Assembly (NCBI GenBank): GCA_035631655.1
Contig: DASQIH010000158.1
Coordinates: 1 to 64,000 of the forward strand
Reading direction: 5' to 3'
From: Gp1-AA122 sp035631655
Lineage (GTDB): Bacteria > Acidobacteriota > Terriglobia > Terriglobales > Acidobacteriaceae
DNA length: 64,000 bases
Shown here: positions 52,215-59,819 of the stretch, piece by piece
Layout: each line of letters starts with the position of its first letter
Position numbering within the stretch: the stretch's first letter is position 1
Notes under the pieces: generated by a model
The model's database searches: none
The model's input: only the letters and a program-made list of their open reading frames with translations
Told to the model about the DNA's origin: nothing
Translations under genes and position numbers: made by a program

Positions 52215-53087
52215 ATGAAAAAAGTATTCTTCTCTTTGCTGGCAGGGATTCTGCTGGCCGGAATGGCAGCGGCGCAGAGTTCGGCGCAAGCCAGCGGCTC
52301 GGCATCGCAGAGCAATTCAGTTTCCACGGGCCAGTCCGCGGGGCAGGTGCAATCGAGTACTTCTGCCAGTGCTTCGCAACAGGGCACAGCCCGGCAGGGT
52401 GGAAATCAGCTGCAAGCAGGAAGCATTATCTATGCAGAGCTGGGCAAGTCCATTGACGCCAAGAAGGCCAAGCCGGGCGATGAAGTGCAAGCCAAGGCCA
52501 CCCAGGTGGTTCTGTCGCAGGGCAAAGTGGTGATTCCCAGGGGATCGAAGATTATCGGGCACGTCACCGAGGCCAAGCCGCGCGAAAAGGGCCAGGAACA
52601 GTCCAGCCTGGGTATTGCCTTTGATCACGCTGTGCTGAAGGACGGAACACAGGTGCCGCTCTCAGGAGTATCTATCCAGGCGATCGGCAACCCACAAGCG
52701 AGTGCTGCGCTCGCAGCGCAAGAGGACAACCCGGGGATGGGCGGGGCCACGACGGGAATGCCGTCAGGCGGTGGAATGGGCGGACGTCCTACGACGGGGG
52801 GTGGAGTGCTAGGCAGCACCGCTTCCACAGCCGGCGGGGTCGGCAATACTGCGGGTGGCATCGCGAATACTGCCGGCGGTGCGGTCGGCACTGTGGCTGG
52901 GACTACGCCGGCTGGCTCCTCAGTTGGCGGACACTTGGGCGCGAGCAGTCATGGCGTAGTGAATATGCCGGGTCTCAGCATGTCGGCCTCCGCCGGCAAC
53001 TCGACCCAGGGTTCCGTCATTACTTCCGACAAAAAGAATGTGAAACTCGACAGCGGAACAGAGATAGTGCTCAAAGTAAACCAATAA
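52215..53087 (+). CDS. Exported protein with Gly/Thr/Ala heptad-like repeats
   Basis: A 290-residue protein with signal peptide (KKVFFSLLAGILLAGMAAAQ) and a Ser/Gln-rich stretch (21-65). A compact beta domain follows (about 66-150: AGSIIYAELGKSIDAKKAKP, VVLSQGKVVIPRGSKIIGHV, FDHAVLKDGTQVPLSGVSI), reminiscent of the outer part of TrbI/VirB10-like barrels; this resemblance is weak. Residues ~165-240 are Gly-rich, including TAGGVGN, TAGGIAN and TAGGAVG in tandem. It ends VKLDSGTEIVLKVNQ. A strong bidirectional terminator follows. Function unknown. Confidence 0.75.
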   Translation: MKKVFFSLLAGILLAGMAAAQSSAQASGSASQSNSVSTGQSAGQVQSSTSASASQQGTARQGGNQLQAGSIIYAELGKSIDAKKAKPGDEVQAKATQVVLSQGKVVIPRGSKIIGHVTEAKPREKGQEQSSLGIAFDHAVLKDGTQVPLSGVSIQAIGNPQASAALAAQEDNPGMGGATTGMPSGGGMGGRPTTGGGVLGSTASTAGGVGNTAGGIANTAGGAVGTVAGTTPAGSSVGGHLGASSHGVVNMPGLSMSASAGNSTQGSVITSDKKNVKLDSGTEIVLKVNQ

Positions 53088-53107
53088 AGGAAGTTCCGGA
53101 GTCAATC

Positions 53108-53139
53108 AAAAAGGCAGCGCACAACGCGCTGCCTTTTTT
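53108..53139. terminator. Bidirectional intrinsic terminator
   Basis: AAAAAGGCAGCGC and GCGCTGCCTTTTTT form a perfect stem with a 5-base loop between the convergent genes ending at 53087 and 53158. T-runs are present on both strands. Confidence 0.92.
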
Positions 53140-53157
53140 GCTGACTTGAGATCGGCG

Positions 53158-53676
53158 CTAAATGAATAATTCATCCTGGGGAACGCCCATGGCCTCGCGC
53201 GAACGGCGGTTGCGACGTCGTCCCAGGAAATATTGCAGGCCTGCACTCAATCCCTGGACCAGGCCTGAGACCTGCCGGATGGGAGAAATGACTGTGTGGT
53301 GAACCATCTCGGTGGTTTCCTCGACTTTGTCGAGCGTGCGGTTGACGAGTTCGTCGGCGCGGATGACTTGCAGCCGGGTGCGGTCGATGATGTCGTTCAC
53401 GGTGGCGTCGAGGCGCTGGACCTGGCTGCGCACCAGCATCGAGGTTTGACTGAGATTCTCGGCGACGAGCTCGATCTTGGGACGCAACTCCGTGAGCAGG
53501 GCATTGGCAGATTCGACCATGGGAATAGCTTTGGTCTTGACCTCCGTGCTCAGCGCTTCCACGCGCGCGCTGCTCTTGCGGACAGCGAGGTAGAGAGCAA
53601 CCAGGATGCCTGCCTGGATGATTACGGCGACCGTGGTGCAAGCGATCGAGATAGTCAGCAGGAGATTATTGTCCAT
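53158..53676 (-). CDS. Membrane-anchored coiled-coil protein (DUF948-like)
   Basis: A 172-residue protein with one N-terminal membrane segment (LLLTISIACTTVAVIIQAGI then LVALYLAV) and a long helical part predicted from heptads (ARVEALSTEVKTKAIPMVES, LRPKIELVAENLSQTSMLVR, VNDIIDRTRLQVIRADELVN). It has the look of DUF948-type general stress membrane proteins. The ATG at 53676 has GGAGTGAG upstream. It shares direction with the YtxH gene 57 bp upstream; DUF948 and YtxH proteins are often encoded together, which supports both calls. Confidence 0.78.
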   Translation of the reverse strand: MDNNLLLTISIACTTVAVIIQAGILVALYLAVRKSSARVEALSTEVKTKAIPMVESANALLTELRPKIELVAENLSQTSMLVRSQVQRLDATVNDIIDRTRLQVIRADELVNRTLDKVEETTEMVHHTVISPIRQVSGLVQGLSAGLQYFLGRRRNRRSREAMGVPQDELFI

Positions 53677-53732
53677 AGAGCTCACTCCGCCGGTGGCTAG
53701 CCTACTATGTCAGGCACCAGCAGAATCTCAGA

Positions 53733-54044
53733 TCACACATTCTTTGCGGCTTCCCCTTCCGGAGTAGTGGTCTCGCGGTACGCCTGGCGTCCAGCTTCGT
53801 AGGCGGACTTGAACTGGTCGCGCTGCTGATTCAGGACTTCCCGGCCGCGGTCGACCCATTGCGAGGCTTGATTCCGCGCATCCTCGGCACGGCTGCGCAT
53901 GTATTCGCGACCTTCTTCCGCCTTGTCGCGGATCACCTGCCGTGTTTCGCTGCCCGAACGCGGCGCGTACAGCACACCCACCACGGCGCCTAAGCCTAAT
54001 CCCGCCAGGAACCAAAGAATACTGCTGCCGTCTCGGTCCGCCAT
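53733..54044 (-). CDS. YtxH-domain protein
   Basis: A 103-residue protein with one N-terminal membrane helix ending in the YtxH signature (LWFLAGLGLGAVVGVLYAPR, SGSETRQVI), then a charged helical tail (EEGREYMRSRAEDARNQASQ). YtxH proteins are linked to general stress responses in Bacillus; the molecular role is unknown. The ATG at 54044 has a very good GGAGG, 6 bases away. Likely in operon with the DUF948-like gene downstream. Confidence 0.88.
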   Translation of the reverse strand: MADRDGSSILWFLAGLGLGAVVGVLYAPRSGSETRQVIRDKAEEGREYMRSRAEDARNQASQWVDRGREVLNQQRDQFKSAYEAGRQAYRETTTPEGEAAKNV

Positions 54045-54233
54045 AATTAACCTCCTCAATGATTTCGACTAACCGGATGGTAGCACCCGCATTGTCGAAT
54101 TACAAACCACCCAGACGGTGAATGGCGCTCCCGTCGGGCGGCGGGAGGAGATGCGCGTTGCCAGTTTTTCGATGGCAAAGTTGGGGGTTGTAGATAGCGG
54201 TGGCAGGCGAGACAATGCCAGTAGGAGGACTGT

Positions 54234-54653
54234 GTGTCCGACAGAAAATACAGACAGCCGGGCTACATGGACCGAGGCGAGGACAAGCAGAAACAGTCTC
54301 CCGAGAAGCCGGTCAGGAAGGACAACACGTTTGGTCCGCGTCCGCTACAGATGGCGGCTACACGGACCGTGTCGCGTTGTGCGCAGTGCGGTACCGTGCT
54401 GAATGCCTTGACCGAAGTCGGGCAGTGCCCGAAATGCGGCTTTGAGCTGCACTCCTGCAAACAGTGCACCCATTTCGATCCGGGGAGCCGCTTCGAATGT
54501 ACTGAGCCGATCCCGGAGAGGATCGCTCGCAAGGATGCGCGAAACAGCTGCACCTTTTACGCGATGCGCGTGATGGTGGAAAAGGAGACGTCTGCCAGCG
54601 CCATGCGCGTGGACGACGCCCGCAAGGCTTTCGAGAACCTGTTCAAAAAGTAG
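54234..54653 (+). CDS. Small zinc-ribbon-type protein
   Basis: A 139-residue protein starting at GTG with AGGAGG upstream. The N-terminal 45 residues are charged and disordered. Two zinc-binding Cys pairs follow: CAQCG and CPKCG (about 49-68), then CKQCTHFDPGSRFECTEPIP and NSCTFYAMR, which could hold a second metal. It has no signal peptide, so it is cytoplasmic. The rest is a helix ending ARKAFENLFKK. I do not know its function; nucleic-acid or protein binding are both plausible. Confidence 0.78.
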   Translation: MSDRKYRQPGYMDRGEDKQKQSPEKPVRKDNTFGPRPLQMAATRTVSRCAQCGTVLNALTEVGQCPKCGFELHSCKQCTHFDPGSRFECTEPIPERIARKDARNSCTFYAMRVMVEKETSASAMRVDDARKAFENLFKK

Positions 54654-54690
54654 CAACCCCAACTTGTGGTCCCCGCCCGCGGCCTCGAGT

Positions 54691-54726
54691 TTTGGTCCTT
54701 GTGTGCTCTTTGGTCCTTGTGTGCTC
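54691..54726. repeat. Two perfect copies of an 18-bp repeat
   Basis: TTTGGTCCTTGTGTGCTC occurs twice in tandem, ending at the last base of the SDR stop codon (minus strand). It lies between two convergent genes. Confidence 0.85.
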
Positions 54727-55454
54727 TAGGGTTTCTGCGTTGGCCGCAGTATCACCTCGCTGGCGAAGGACTGTGGCTTTTGCGTGGCCAGCATTCCCAC
54801 TACATGAGCGACGTCTTCTGGTTGCAACATCTTGCCGGGATCTTTGCCCTCGTGCGGACTTAGTTCTGTCTGAGTGGAACCAGGGCAGATTACGGAGACG
54901 CGGATATTGTAGGTGCGCAACTCCTCGGCCACGGAGTACGTGAGTCCGTTGAGCCCCCACTTGGACGCAGCATAAGCGGCACCATTGGGCAGAGCGTTCT
55001 TGCCCGCAAGCGAAGAAATATTCACGATGTGGCCGCTCCGCGCCCGGATCATCATCGGCGCGAAACAACGGATGCAATAGTAGGCGCCACGCAGGTTGGT
55101 ATTGAGCACTTGGTCCCACGACTCCGGAGCAAGATTGTGGAGCGGACCAGCAAAACCGCCGACACCGGCATTATTGACGAGCACGTCGAGTCGGCCGAGG
55201 GAGCTGTCCAACCGGGCAGCGACGGCTTCGACAGAACGGAGATCCGTGACGTCACACTGGGCGACCTCGGCTTGAGCCCCGATCCTGGCAATGGCTTCTG
55301 CGGTAGCCTCCAGGGGTGGACGCGAGCGCCCGCAGAGCACTACGACAGCGCCCAATTCGGCTAGCTTCCGGGCGATGGCAGCGCCAATCCCGCGTCCGGC
55401 GCCGGTTATGACCGCTACTTGTCCTGCCAAAGGCGCCTGGCTGGAATTGCTCAT
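54726..55454 (-). CDS. Short-chain dehydrogenase/reductase (3-oxoacyl-ACP-reductase-like)
   Basis: A 242-residue Rossmann-fold oxidoreductase. The cofactor motif is AVITGAGRGIGAAIARKLAE, with CGRSRPP suggesting NADP preference. Other features: CDVTD, VLVNNAGVGGFAGPL, the catalytic Ser in VNISSLAGKN and YAASKWGLNG with the Tyr and Lys, and CPGSTQTE. It is close to FabG-like enzymes, but the substrate cannot be set from sequence. It stands alone on the minus strand and carries the 18-bp tandem repeat at its 3' end. Confidence 0.92.
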   Translation of the reverse strand: MSNSSQAPLAGQVAVITGAGRGIGAAIARKLAELGAVVVLCGRSRPPLEATAEAIARIGAQAEVAQCDVTDLRSVEAVAARLDSSLGRLDVLVNNAGVGGFAGPLHNLAPESWDQVLNTNLRGAYYCIRCFAPMMIRARSGHIVNISSLAGKNALPNGAAYAASKWGLNGLTYSVAEELRTYNIRVSVICPGSTQTELSPHEGKDPGKMLQPEDVAHVVGMLATQKPQSFASEVILRPTQKP

Positions 55455-55744
55455 GAGCTAAGTACCTCCCGCGCCCATCCGGGCACACCATCGGAAAAAA
55501 CCGATTTTTGCATCTTAAACAAAAAGGGAACTCTGTGCTGGCAAGTGGCTTGCCTTGAGCAAGGTACATACTTATAATCCGGCACACCGGAAACTTGCCT
55601 TTCGCTGCCATCAGTTTACGGGCAGATTCCGGAACCTGTCGCGTGGGCAGTAGCAGCGCCCATGTTGCCAAAATTCCGGGCGTGCTGAGCTTGGGTTGCC
55701 TGGATAGCGTCGTTGTTTCCCGAAAGTCTCACAGGAGCATACGA

Positions 55745-57067
55745 ATGAAGAAAACGCTACTGACGATTGTGCTTGTGTTCGCTGGGGTGGCAGTCAACCA
55801 GGTGTCAGCGCAGACGCAGGCGCAGCCGGCCGCTCCGCAGCAGCCCGCGACGCAGCCGCCCGCACCAGCCGGGCAACCGGCGGCGCCGGCGCAACAGAAG
55901 AAAGAAATCAAAGATCCGGCTGAATATAATGCCTATGTCGGAGCGGTTCAGCAAACCGATCCCGCCGCCAAGATCAGCGGGCTGGAAGCGTTCCTGCAGC
56001 AATACCCCAATAGTGTGATGAAGGAAGACGCACTGGAACTGCTGATGGTGGCATACCAGCAGACCGGGAACAACGCCAAGATGGCGGACACGGCACAACG
56101 GCTGCTGCAAGTAAATCCCAATAACGTACGCGCTCTGGCGCTTCTGGCCTACAGCAACCGTGCCGCGCAGAAATGGGCCGACGCGGGAAAATATGCCATC
56201 CAGGGGCTGCAAGCCATGCCCCACATGCAGAAGGGCGAAGGAGTGTCCGATGCCGATTTTGAAAAACAGAAGACCCAATTGACCGCGCTGCTGAACAGCG
56301 TGGCAGGATTTTCGGCACTACAGTTGAAGGATTATGCGACTGCGCAAAAGTACTTGCGTGCGGCGGTGGAGGCCGATCCTAACAATCTGGAGAATGTCTA
56401 TCCTCTCGCTCTGGCCTATCTGACAGCCACTCCTCCCGACGACGTCAACGGATTGTTCTTTATCGCGCGGGCCGCCAACTTAGCCAAGGATCCTGCAGGC
56501 AAGGACCAGATCACGAAGTTTGGCGCCAGCCGCTACCGCAAGTATCACGGCTCGGACCAGGGCTGGAGCGACCTGTTAGCGATGACGGCCACCACTCCTT
56601 TGCCGCCAGCCGGGTTCACGATTACTCAGTACGTCCCTCCCACACCCAAGCAGCAGGCGCATGATCTGGTTACCAGCAAGGCTCCCAAAGACATGAGCTT
56701 TGCCGAATGGGAGCTGGTGCTGTCCGCAGGTGATCCTGAGGACGCTGACAAGGTGTGGAACGCCATTAAGGGGGTCTCATTGCAGATGGAGGGGCAAGTT
56801 ATAAAGGTTTCTTCAACCAAGTTGGAAATTGCTGCCAGCCAGGACGACATCGAGCAGAAACGGGCCGACATCATCTTGAATATGAGTGGGACGATCCCGC
56901 CACGCTTGATGCCAAAAGAGGGAGCCACCCTCGATTTTGAAGGAGTGCCGGTTTCCTACACCCCGAGTCCGTTTGTAATGACCATGGAGAAGGGTGCTCT
57001 GCTGACAAAGGCTGCTCCTCCGGCGAAAAAGAAACCGCCTGTCCGCCGGCGCAAGCCTGCGGCTTAA
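55745..57067 (+). CDS. Exported TPR protein with Pro/Ala/Gln linker
   Basis: A 440-residue protein. I used the ATG at 55745 (AGGAG upstream) which starts a signal peptide (KTLLTIVLVFAGVAVNQVSA). A Pro/Ala/Gln-rich linker (about 22-56) leads to TPR-like repeats (about 64-255: PAAKISGLEAFLQQYPNSVM, LLQVNPNNVRALALLAYSNR, AQKYLRAAVEADPNNLENVY). The C-terminal third has a beta-rich domain (GVSLQMEGQVIKVSSTKLEI, IPPRLMPKEGATLDFEGVPV) and ends in a basic tail PPAKKKPPVRRRKPAA. It probably scaffolds a periplasmic complex. An intrinsic terminator follows. Confidence 0.82.
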   Translation: MKKTLLTIVLVFAGVAVNQVSAQTQAQPAAPQQPATQPPAPAGQPAAPAQQKKEIKDPAEYNAYVGAVQQTDPAAKISGLEAFLQQYPNSVMKEDALELLMVAYQQTGNNAKMADTAQRLLQVNPNNVRALALLAYSNRAAQKWADAGKYAIQGLQAMPHMQKGEGVSDADFEKQKTQLTALLNSVAGFSALQLKDYATAQKYLRAAVEADPNNLENVYPLALAYLTATPPDDVNGLFFIARAANLAKDPAGKDQITKFGASRYRKYHGSDQGWSDLLAMTATTPLPPAGFTITQYVPPTPKQQAHDLVTSKAPKDMSFAEWELVLSAGDPEDADKVWNAIKGVSLQMEGQVIKVSSTKLEIAASQDDIEQKRADIILNMSGTIPPRLMPKEGATLDFEGVPVSYTPSPFVMTMEKGALLTKAAPPAKKKPPVRRRKPAA

Positions 57068-57092
57068 TAGGCAAGCACAAAGCATGCAAACA

Positions 57093-57117
57093 GGCAGCCG
57101 ACCTCGGCTGCCTTTTT
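57093..57117 (+). terminator. Intrinsic terminator after the TPR gene
   Basis: GGCAGCCGA and TCGGCTGCC with a 2-base loop (really a 4-base loop after opening one pair), followed by TTTTT, 26 bp past the stop codon. Confidence 0.88.
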
Positions 57118-57204
57118 ACGTTGGCAAATGGCCGCCTTTACGGAAGTGTAGGGCAGCGTATGATGCGCCTGTTCGCTCCAGTCCGCGTTTAAGAGGAATC
57201 CACT

Positions 57205-57636
57205 ATGAAAATACGGCATGGGCTCGTTGTGGGTCTGGTGTTATTTGCTGTTTCGGCGATTGCTCAGGAGCACTTCTCAGAAGGTCCGGTCTGGCGCGTA
57301 ACTTTGGTGAAAGTCAAACCGGCACAGATGGACGCCTACCTCGCAAGTTTGCGCCAGGCAAGCAAGCCTCTACTCGATGAGGAAAAACGCCAGGGGATAA
57401 TTGCCGACTACAAAGTATTTCTTAAGGAGACGCAAGAGAGCCCGCACGATTGGGATCTCGCTCTGGCAGTCCAGTACAAGAACCACGCCGCCATGGACGG
57501 CGCAACCGCCAAGGCAGAAGCCATTCGGGACAAGATCCTGGGAGGTAAACAACCAGCACAGCAGATAGCGGAAAAGCGGGTTGAGATCCGCGAAATCGTG
57601 AGCTCGACTCTGTTGCAGGAAATCCTTCTCAAGTGA
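57205..57636 (+). CDS. Small exported protein, unknown function
   Basis: A 143-residue protein with signal peptide (HGLVVGLVLFAVSAIAQ). The mature part reads VWRVTLVKVKPAQMDAYLAS, LRQASKPLLDEEKRQGIIAD, YKVFLKETQESPHDWDLALA and VQYKNHAAMD. The mix of strand-helix-strand with 'ALAVQYKNHAAMDG' recalls dimeric ferredoxin-like (NIPSNAP/Dabb-type) folds, but I cannot be sure. AGAGGAA precedes the ATG. It converges on the Fis-type gene, 67 bp away, with no clear terminator between. Confidence 0.7.
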   Translation: MKIRHGLVVGLVLFAVSAIAQEHFSEGPVWRVTLVKVKPAQMDAYLASLRQASKPLLDEEKRQGIIADYKVFLKETQESPHDWDLALAVQYKNHAAMDGATAKAEAIRDKILGGKQPAQQIAEKRVEIREIVSSTLLQEILLK

Positions 57637-57703
57637 ATCATGCAGGTCGATCTGCGTCCGAGGTCCCATTTGGGCCAGTGAAGGGGGATTTTCAAGAAGA
57701 TGA

Positions 57704-57982
57704 CTAACGCGCAATCTTTCTGTCCAGGGTCATGGGCCGGGCGCTGCGGGGCGGTCGCCGGACGCCGTCACGCAATTGCCGAACATCAATTTTCAGCTCC
57801 GAGATAGTGCGGCTCAGGGTGTTGCGATGCATGCCCAATTCGCGGGCAGCCCGGCACTGGTTGCCCTTGTTTTCTTGAAGCACCGTCAGAATAAACTTCT
57901 TCTTAAACTCGCGAACGGCCTCGGAATAGAGGATGTTGCTCTTGTACATCTGCATGATTAATGCTTCGAGCTGATCTTTCAC
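57704..57982 (-). CDS. Fis-type helix-turn-helix regulator
   Basis: A 92-residue DNA-binding protein with the Fis C-terminal helix-turn-helix (HTH_8): FILTVLQENKGNQCRAAREL, GMHRNTLSRTISELKIDVRQ. This domain also ends NtrC-type activators, but here it stands alone, so a small nucleoid or promoter-binding protein is likely. A basic tail (RDGVRRPPRSARPMTLDRK) follows the domain. Start GTG with AGAGGGA upstream. It is last in the purC-cvpA-fis direction; the gap to cvpA is 56 bp. Confidence 0.88.
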   Translation of the reverse strand: MKDQLEALIMQMYKSNILYSEAVREFKKKFILTVLQENKGNQCRAARELGMHRNTLSRTISELKIDVRQLRDGVRRPPRSARPMTLDRKIAR

Positions 57983-58038
57983 GGCGTCCCTCTTTCTTTA
58001 ATAGGAGGCAGGCCAGCGTATAAAGTCGTTCCTGCGCC

Positions 58039-58596
58039 TCAGTGCCCTCCGGACTTGGCCGCGGGCGGCGGCTGATGCGGTTGTTGGTGAGCGTTGCGCA
58101 ATATATCCAGCCCCTGGAAAAAGCGTGCCCGCAACTCTGACGGCGCTACCCAGATGGCCGCACGTCCCACCACTAGAAAATACGGTGCCAGCTCTGATCC
58201 CGTTAACAGACGCGAGTTGGGTGCGAACGAGGTCATGCCCACTAAAAGCACGGCCACGATCAAAGAGCCGCGCAATACTCCAAAAGCCGCACCCAGGAAG
58301 CGGTCGAACCAGCTGAGACCCGCTTCCTTCATGGCCCAGCGAGCAACTCGGGCAATTACTCCCGCCGCGATCACGACTGCTAGAAAAATAACGAAGAAGC
58401 CGGTGATCTCGCCTGCCCAAACATTTTTCACGTACGAGCCTAGCCAGTCTCCGATGCGGTGGTATTGCCAAGATGCAAGCAGGTAACCAAGAACCGCTCC
58501 TGCCAGCGAAATCAACTCGAAAAAGAATCCCTGGGATGCAGCCATTACTACCGAAAGCAGAATGGCCCCTACAATGATCCAATCCACGACGTTCAT
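58039..58596 (-). CDS. cvpA: CvpA-family inner-membrane protein
   Basis: A 185-residue protein with four hydrophobic segments: NVVDWIIVGAILLSVVMAAS, FELISLAGAVLGYLLASWQY, ITGFFVIFLAVVIAAGVIAR and AAFGVLRGSLIVAVLLVGMT, and the family stretch WFDRFLGAAFGVLRG. CvpA was found through colicin V production and affects envelope integrity; its molecular role is open. The C-terminal tail is His/Pro/Gln-rich. It starts 27 bp after purC, which echoes the cvpA-purF link in E. coli. Confidence 0.92.
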   Translation of the reverse strand: MNVVDWIIVGAILLSVVMAASQGFFFELISLAGAVLGYLLASWQYHRIGDWLGSYVKNVWAGEITGFFVIFLAVVIAAGVIARVARWAMKEAGLSWFDRFLGAAFGVLRGSLIVAVLLVGMTSFAPNSRLLTGSELAPYFLVVGRAAIWVAPSELRARFFQGLDILRNAHQQPHQPPPAAKSGGH

Positions 58597-58623
58597 GGCG
58601 CTTGCTCAAGAACGCTTTCGAAG

Positions 58624-59535
58624 CTACACATTCAGCTCTCGTCCGGTAAGCTGACGGTAGGCTTCAAGGTACTTCTCGCTGGTGCGGAGAGCCACCTCGG
58701 CCGGAAGAGCGGGGGCAGGAGGCTGCTTGTTCCAGCGAATTTCTTCCAGGTAATCACGAACGTATTGCTTGTCGTACGAGTCCTGAGCCTTTCCTGGCTG
58801 ATACTTATCAGCTGGCCAGAAACGCGAAGAATCCGGGGTGAGCACTTCGTCGGCTAGGGTGATGCCTGCCGCGGTGCGGCCGAATTCAAATTTGGTGTCG
58901 GCGATGATGATGCCACGTTGCCGAGCGTAGTCGGCAGCTTTCTTGTAGAGCCTCAGGCTGACGTCTCGAAGCCGGCGGCTCTGTTCGGGAGCTACGATGT
59001 TGCACATCTCTTCAAAGGAAATGTTTACGTCATGGCCGCTAGTAGCCTTGGTTGCCGGGGTGAAGATGGGCTCTGGCAGTTGCTCAGATTCCCGCAGTCC
59101 CGCCGGAAGAGGGATGCCACAGACTTTTCCTATGCTCTTGTATTCCTTCCAGCCGGAGCCGGAGAGATAGCCCCGCACCACGCATTCCACCGGAAACATA
59201 TCGCCACGCACCACCATCATGGAACGGCCGCGTAGTTGGTCGGCATATTTCCTCACCGCGGCCGGGTAGCGGTTGACATCGGTGGTGACCAGGTGGTTAG
59301 GGACAATATCCTTCAGATAATCGAACCAGAAACGGGAAATTTGAGTGAGAACCTGGCCTTTGTGGGGGATTCCCGTGGCCAGCACATAGTCAAAAGCGGA
59401 GATACGATCTGTGGCCACAAACAGGAGGTGCTCGTTATCCAGTTGGTACACATCCCGAACCTTGCCGCTGGCATAAAGTTCAAGTTCCGGGAAGTCGGTT
59501 TGTAAGAGTACGGAATCGAGTAGGCGGGTCGTCAT
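58624..59535 (-). CDS. purC: SAICAR synthetase
   Basis: A 303-residue enzyme of purine synthesis joining CAIR and aspartate with ATP. Motifs: YASGKVRDVYQLDNEHLLFV, ATDRISAFDYVLATGIPHKG, VRGDMFPVECVVRGYLSGSG and IIADTKFEFGRTAAGITLAD. It is the longer yeast-like or phosphoribosyl-synthetase form with ~300 residues, compared with the ~240 of E. coli. The ATG at 59535 was chosen; 20 further codons upstream are open but not family-like. cvpA follows in the same transcript. Confidence 0.95.
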   Translation of the reverse strand: MTTRLLDSVLLQTDFPELELYASGKVRDVYQLDNEHLLFVATDRISAFDYVLATGIPHKGQVLTQISRFWFDYLKDIVPNHLVTTDVNRYPAAVRKYADQLRGRSMMVVRGDMFPVECVVRGYLSGSGWKEYKSIGKVCGIPLPAGLRESEQLPEPIFTPATKATSGHDVNISFEEMCNIVAPEQSRRLRDVSLRLYKKAADYARQRGIIIADTKFEFGRTAAGITLADEVLTPDSSRFWPADKYQPGKAQDSYDKQYVRDYLEEIRWNKQPPAPALPAEVALRTSEKYLEAYRQLTGRELNV

Positions 59536-59819
59536 GATCAAAATTCTATCGTGAAGAAGCGTGGCGTATTCTAGCCGCCCCAAAATTTTTGTCAATGTCC
59601 TACGTCACAGCGTTCGGTAAGGACTGGAACGGCAACCAGGGAAGATGTTGACAGAAATCCTGTCCCGTGAAAAGGCGCTAGCAGCAAGGGTTTCCGGGAC
59701 CCTGGCTTTGTGGAAAACCTGAGGAAGGCTGTGCATTTTTTGGCGGCGCCGTAAGAAGGTCGTGCTACGACATAAATGCCGAGACTCTTTCGGCCGCTCC
59801 GAGATGTAAGGTGACGCGC

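Noticed and set aside
54691..54726. Possible attachment site from an 18-bp direct repeat
   Set aside because: The copies are in direct contact, with no element, integrase or tRNA nearby; a local duplication is the simpler explanation.
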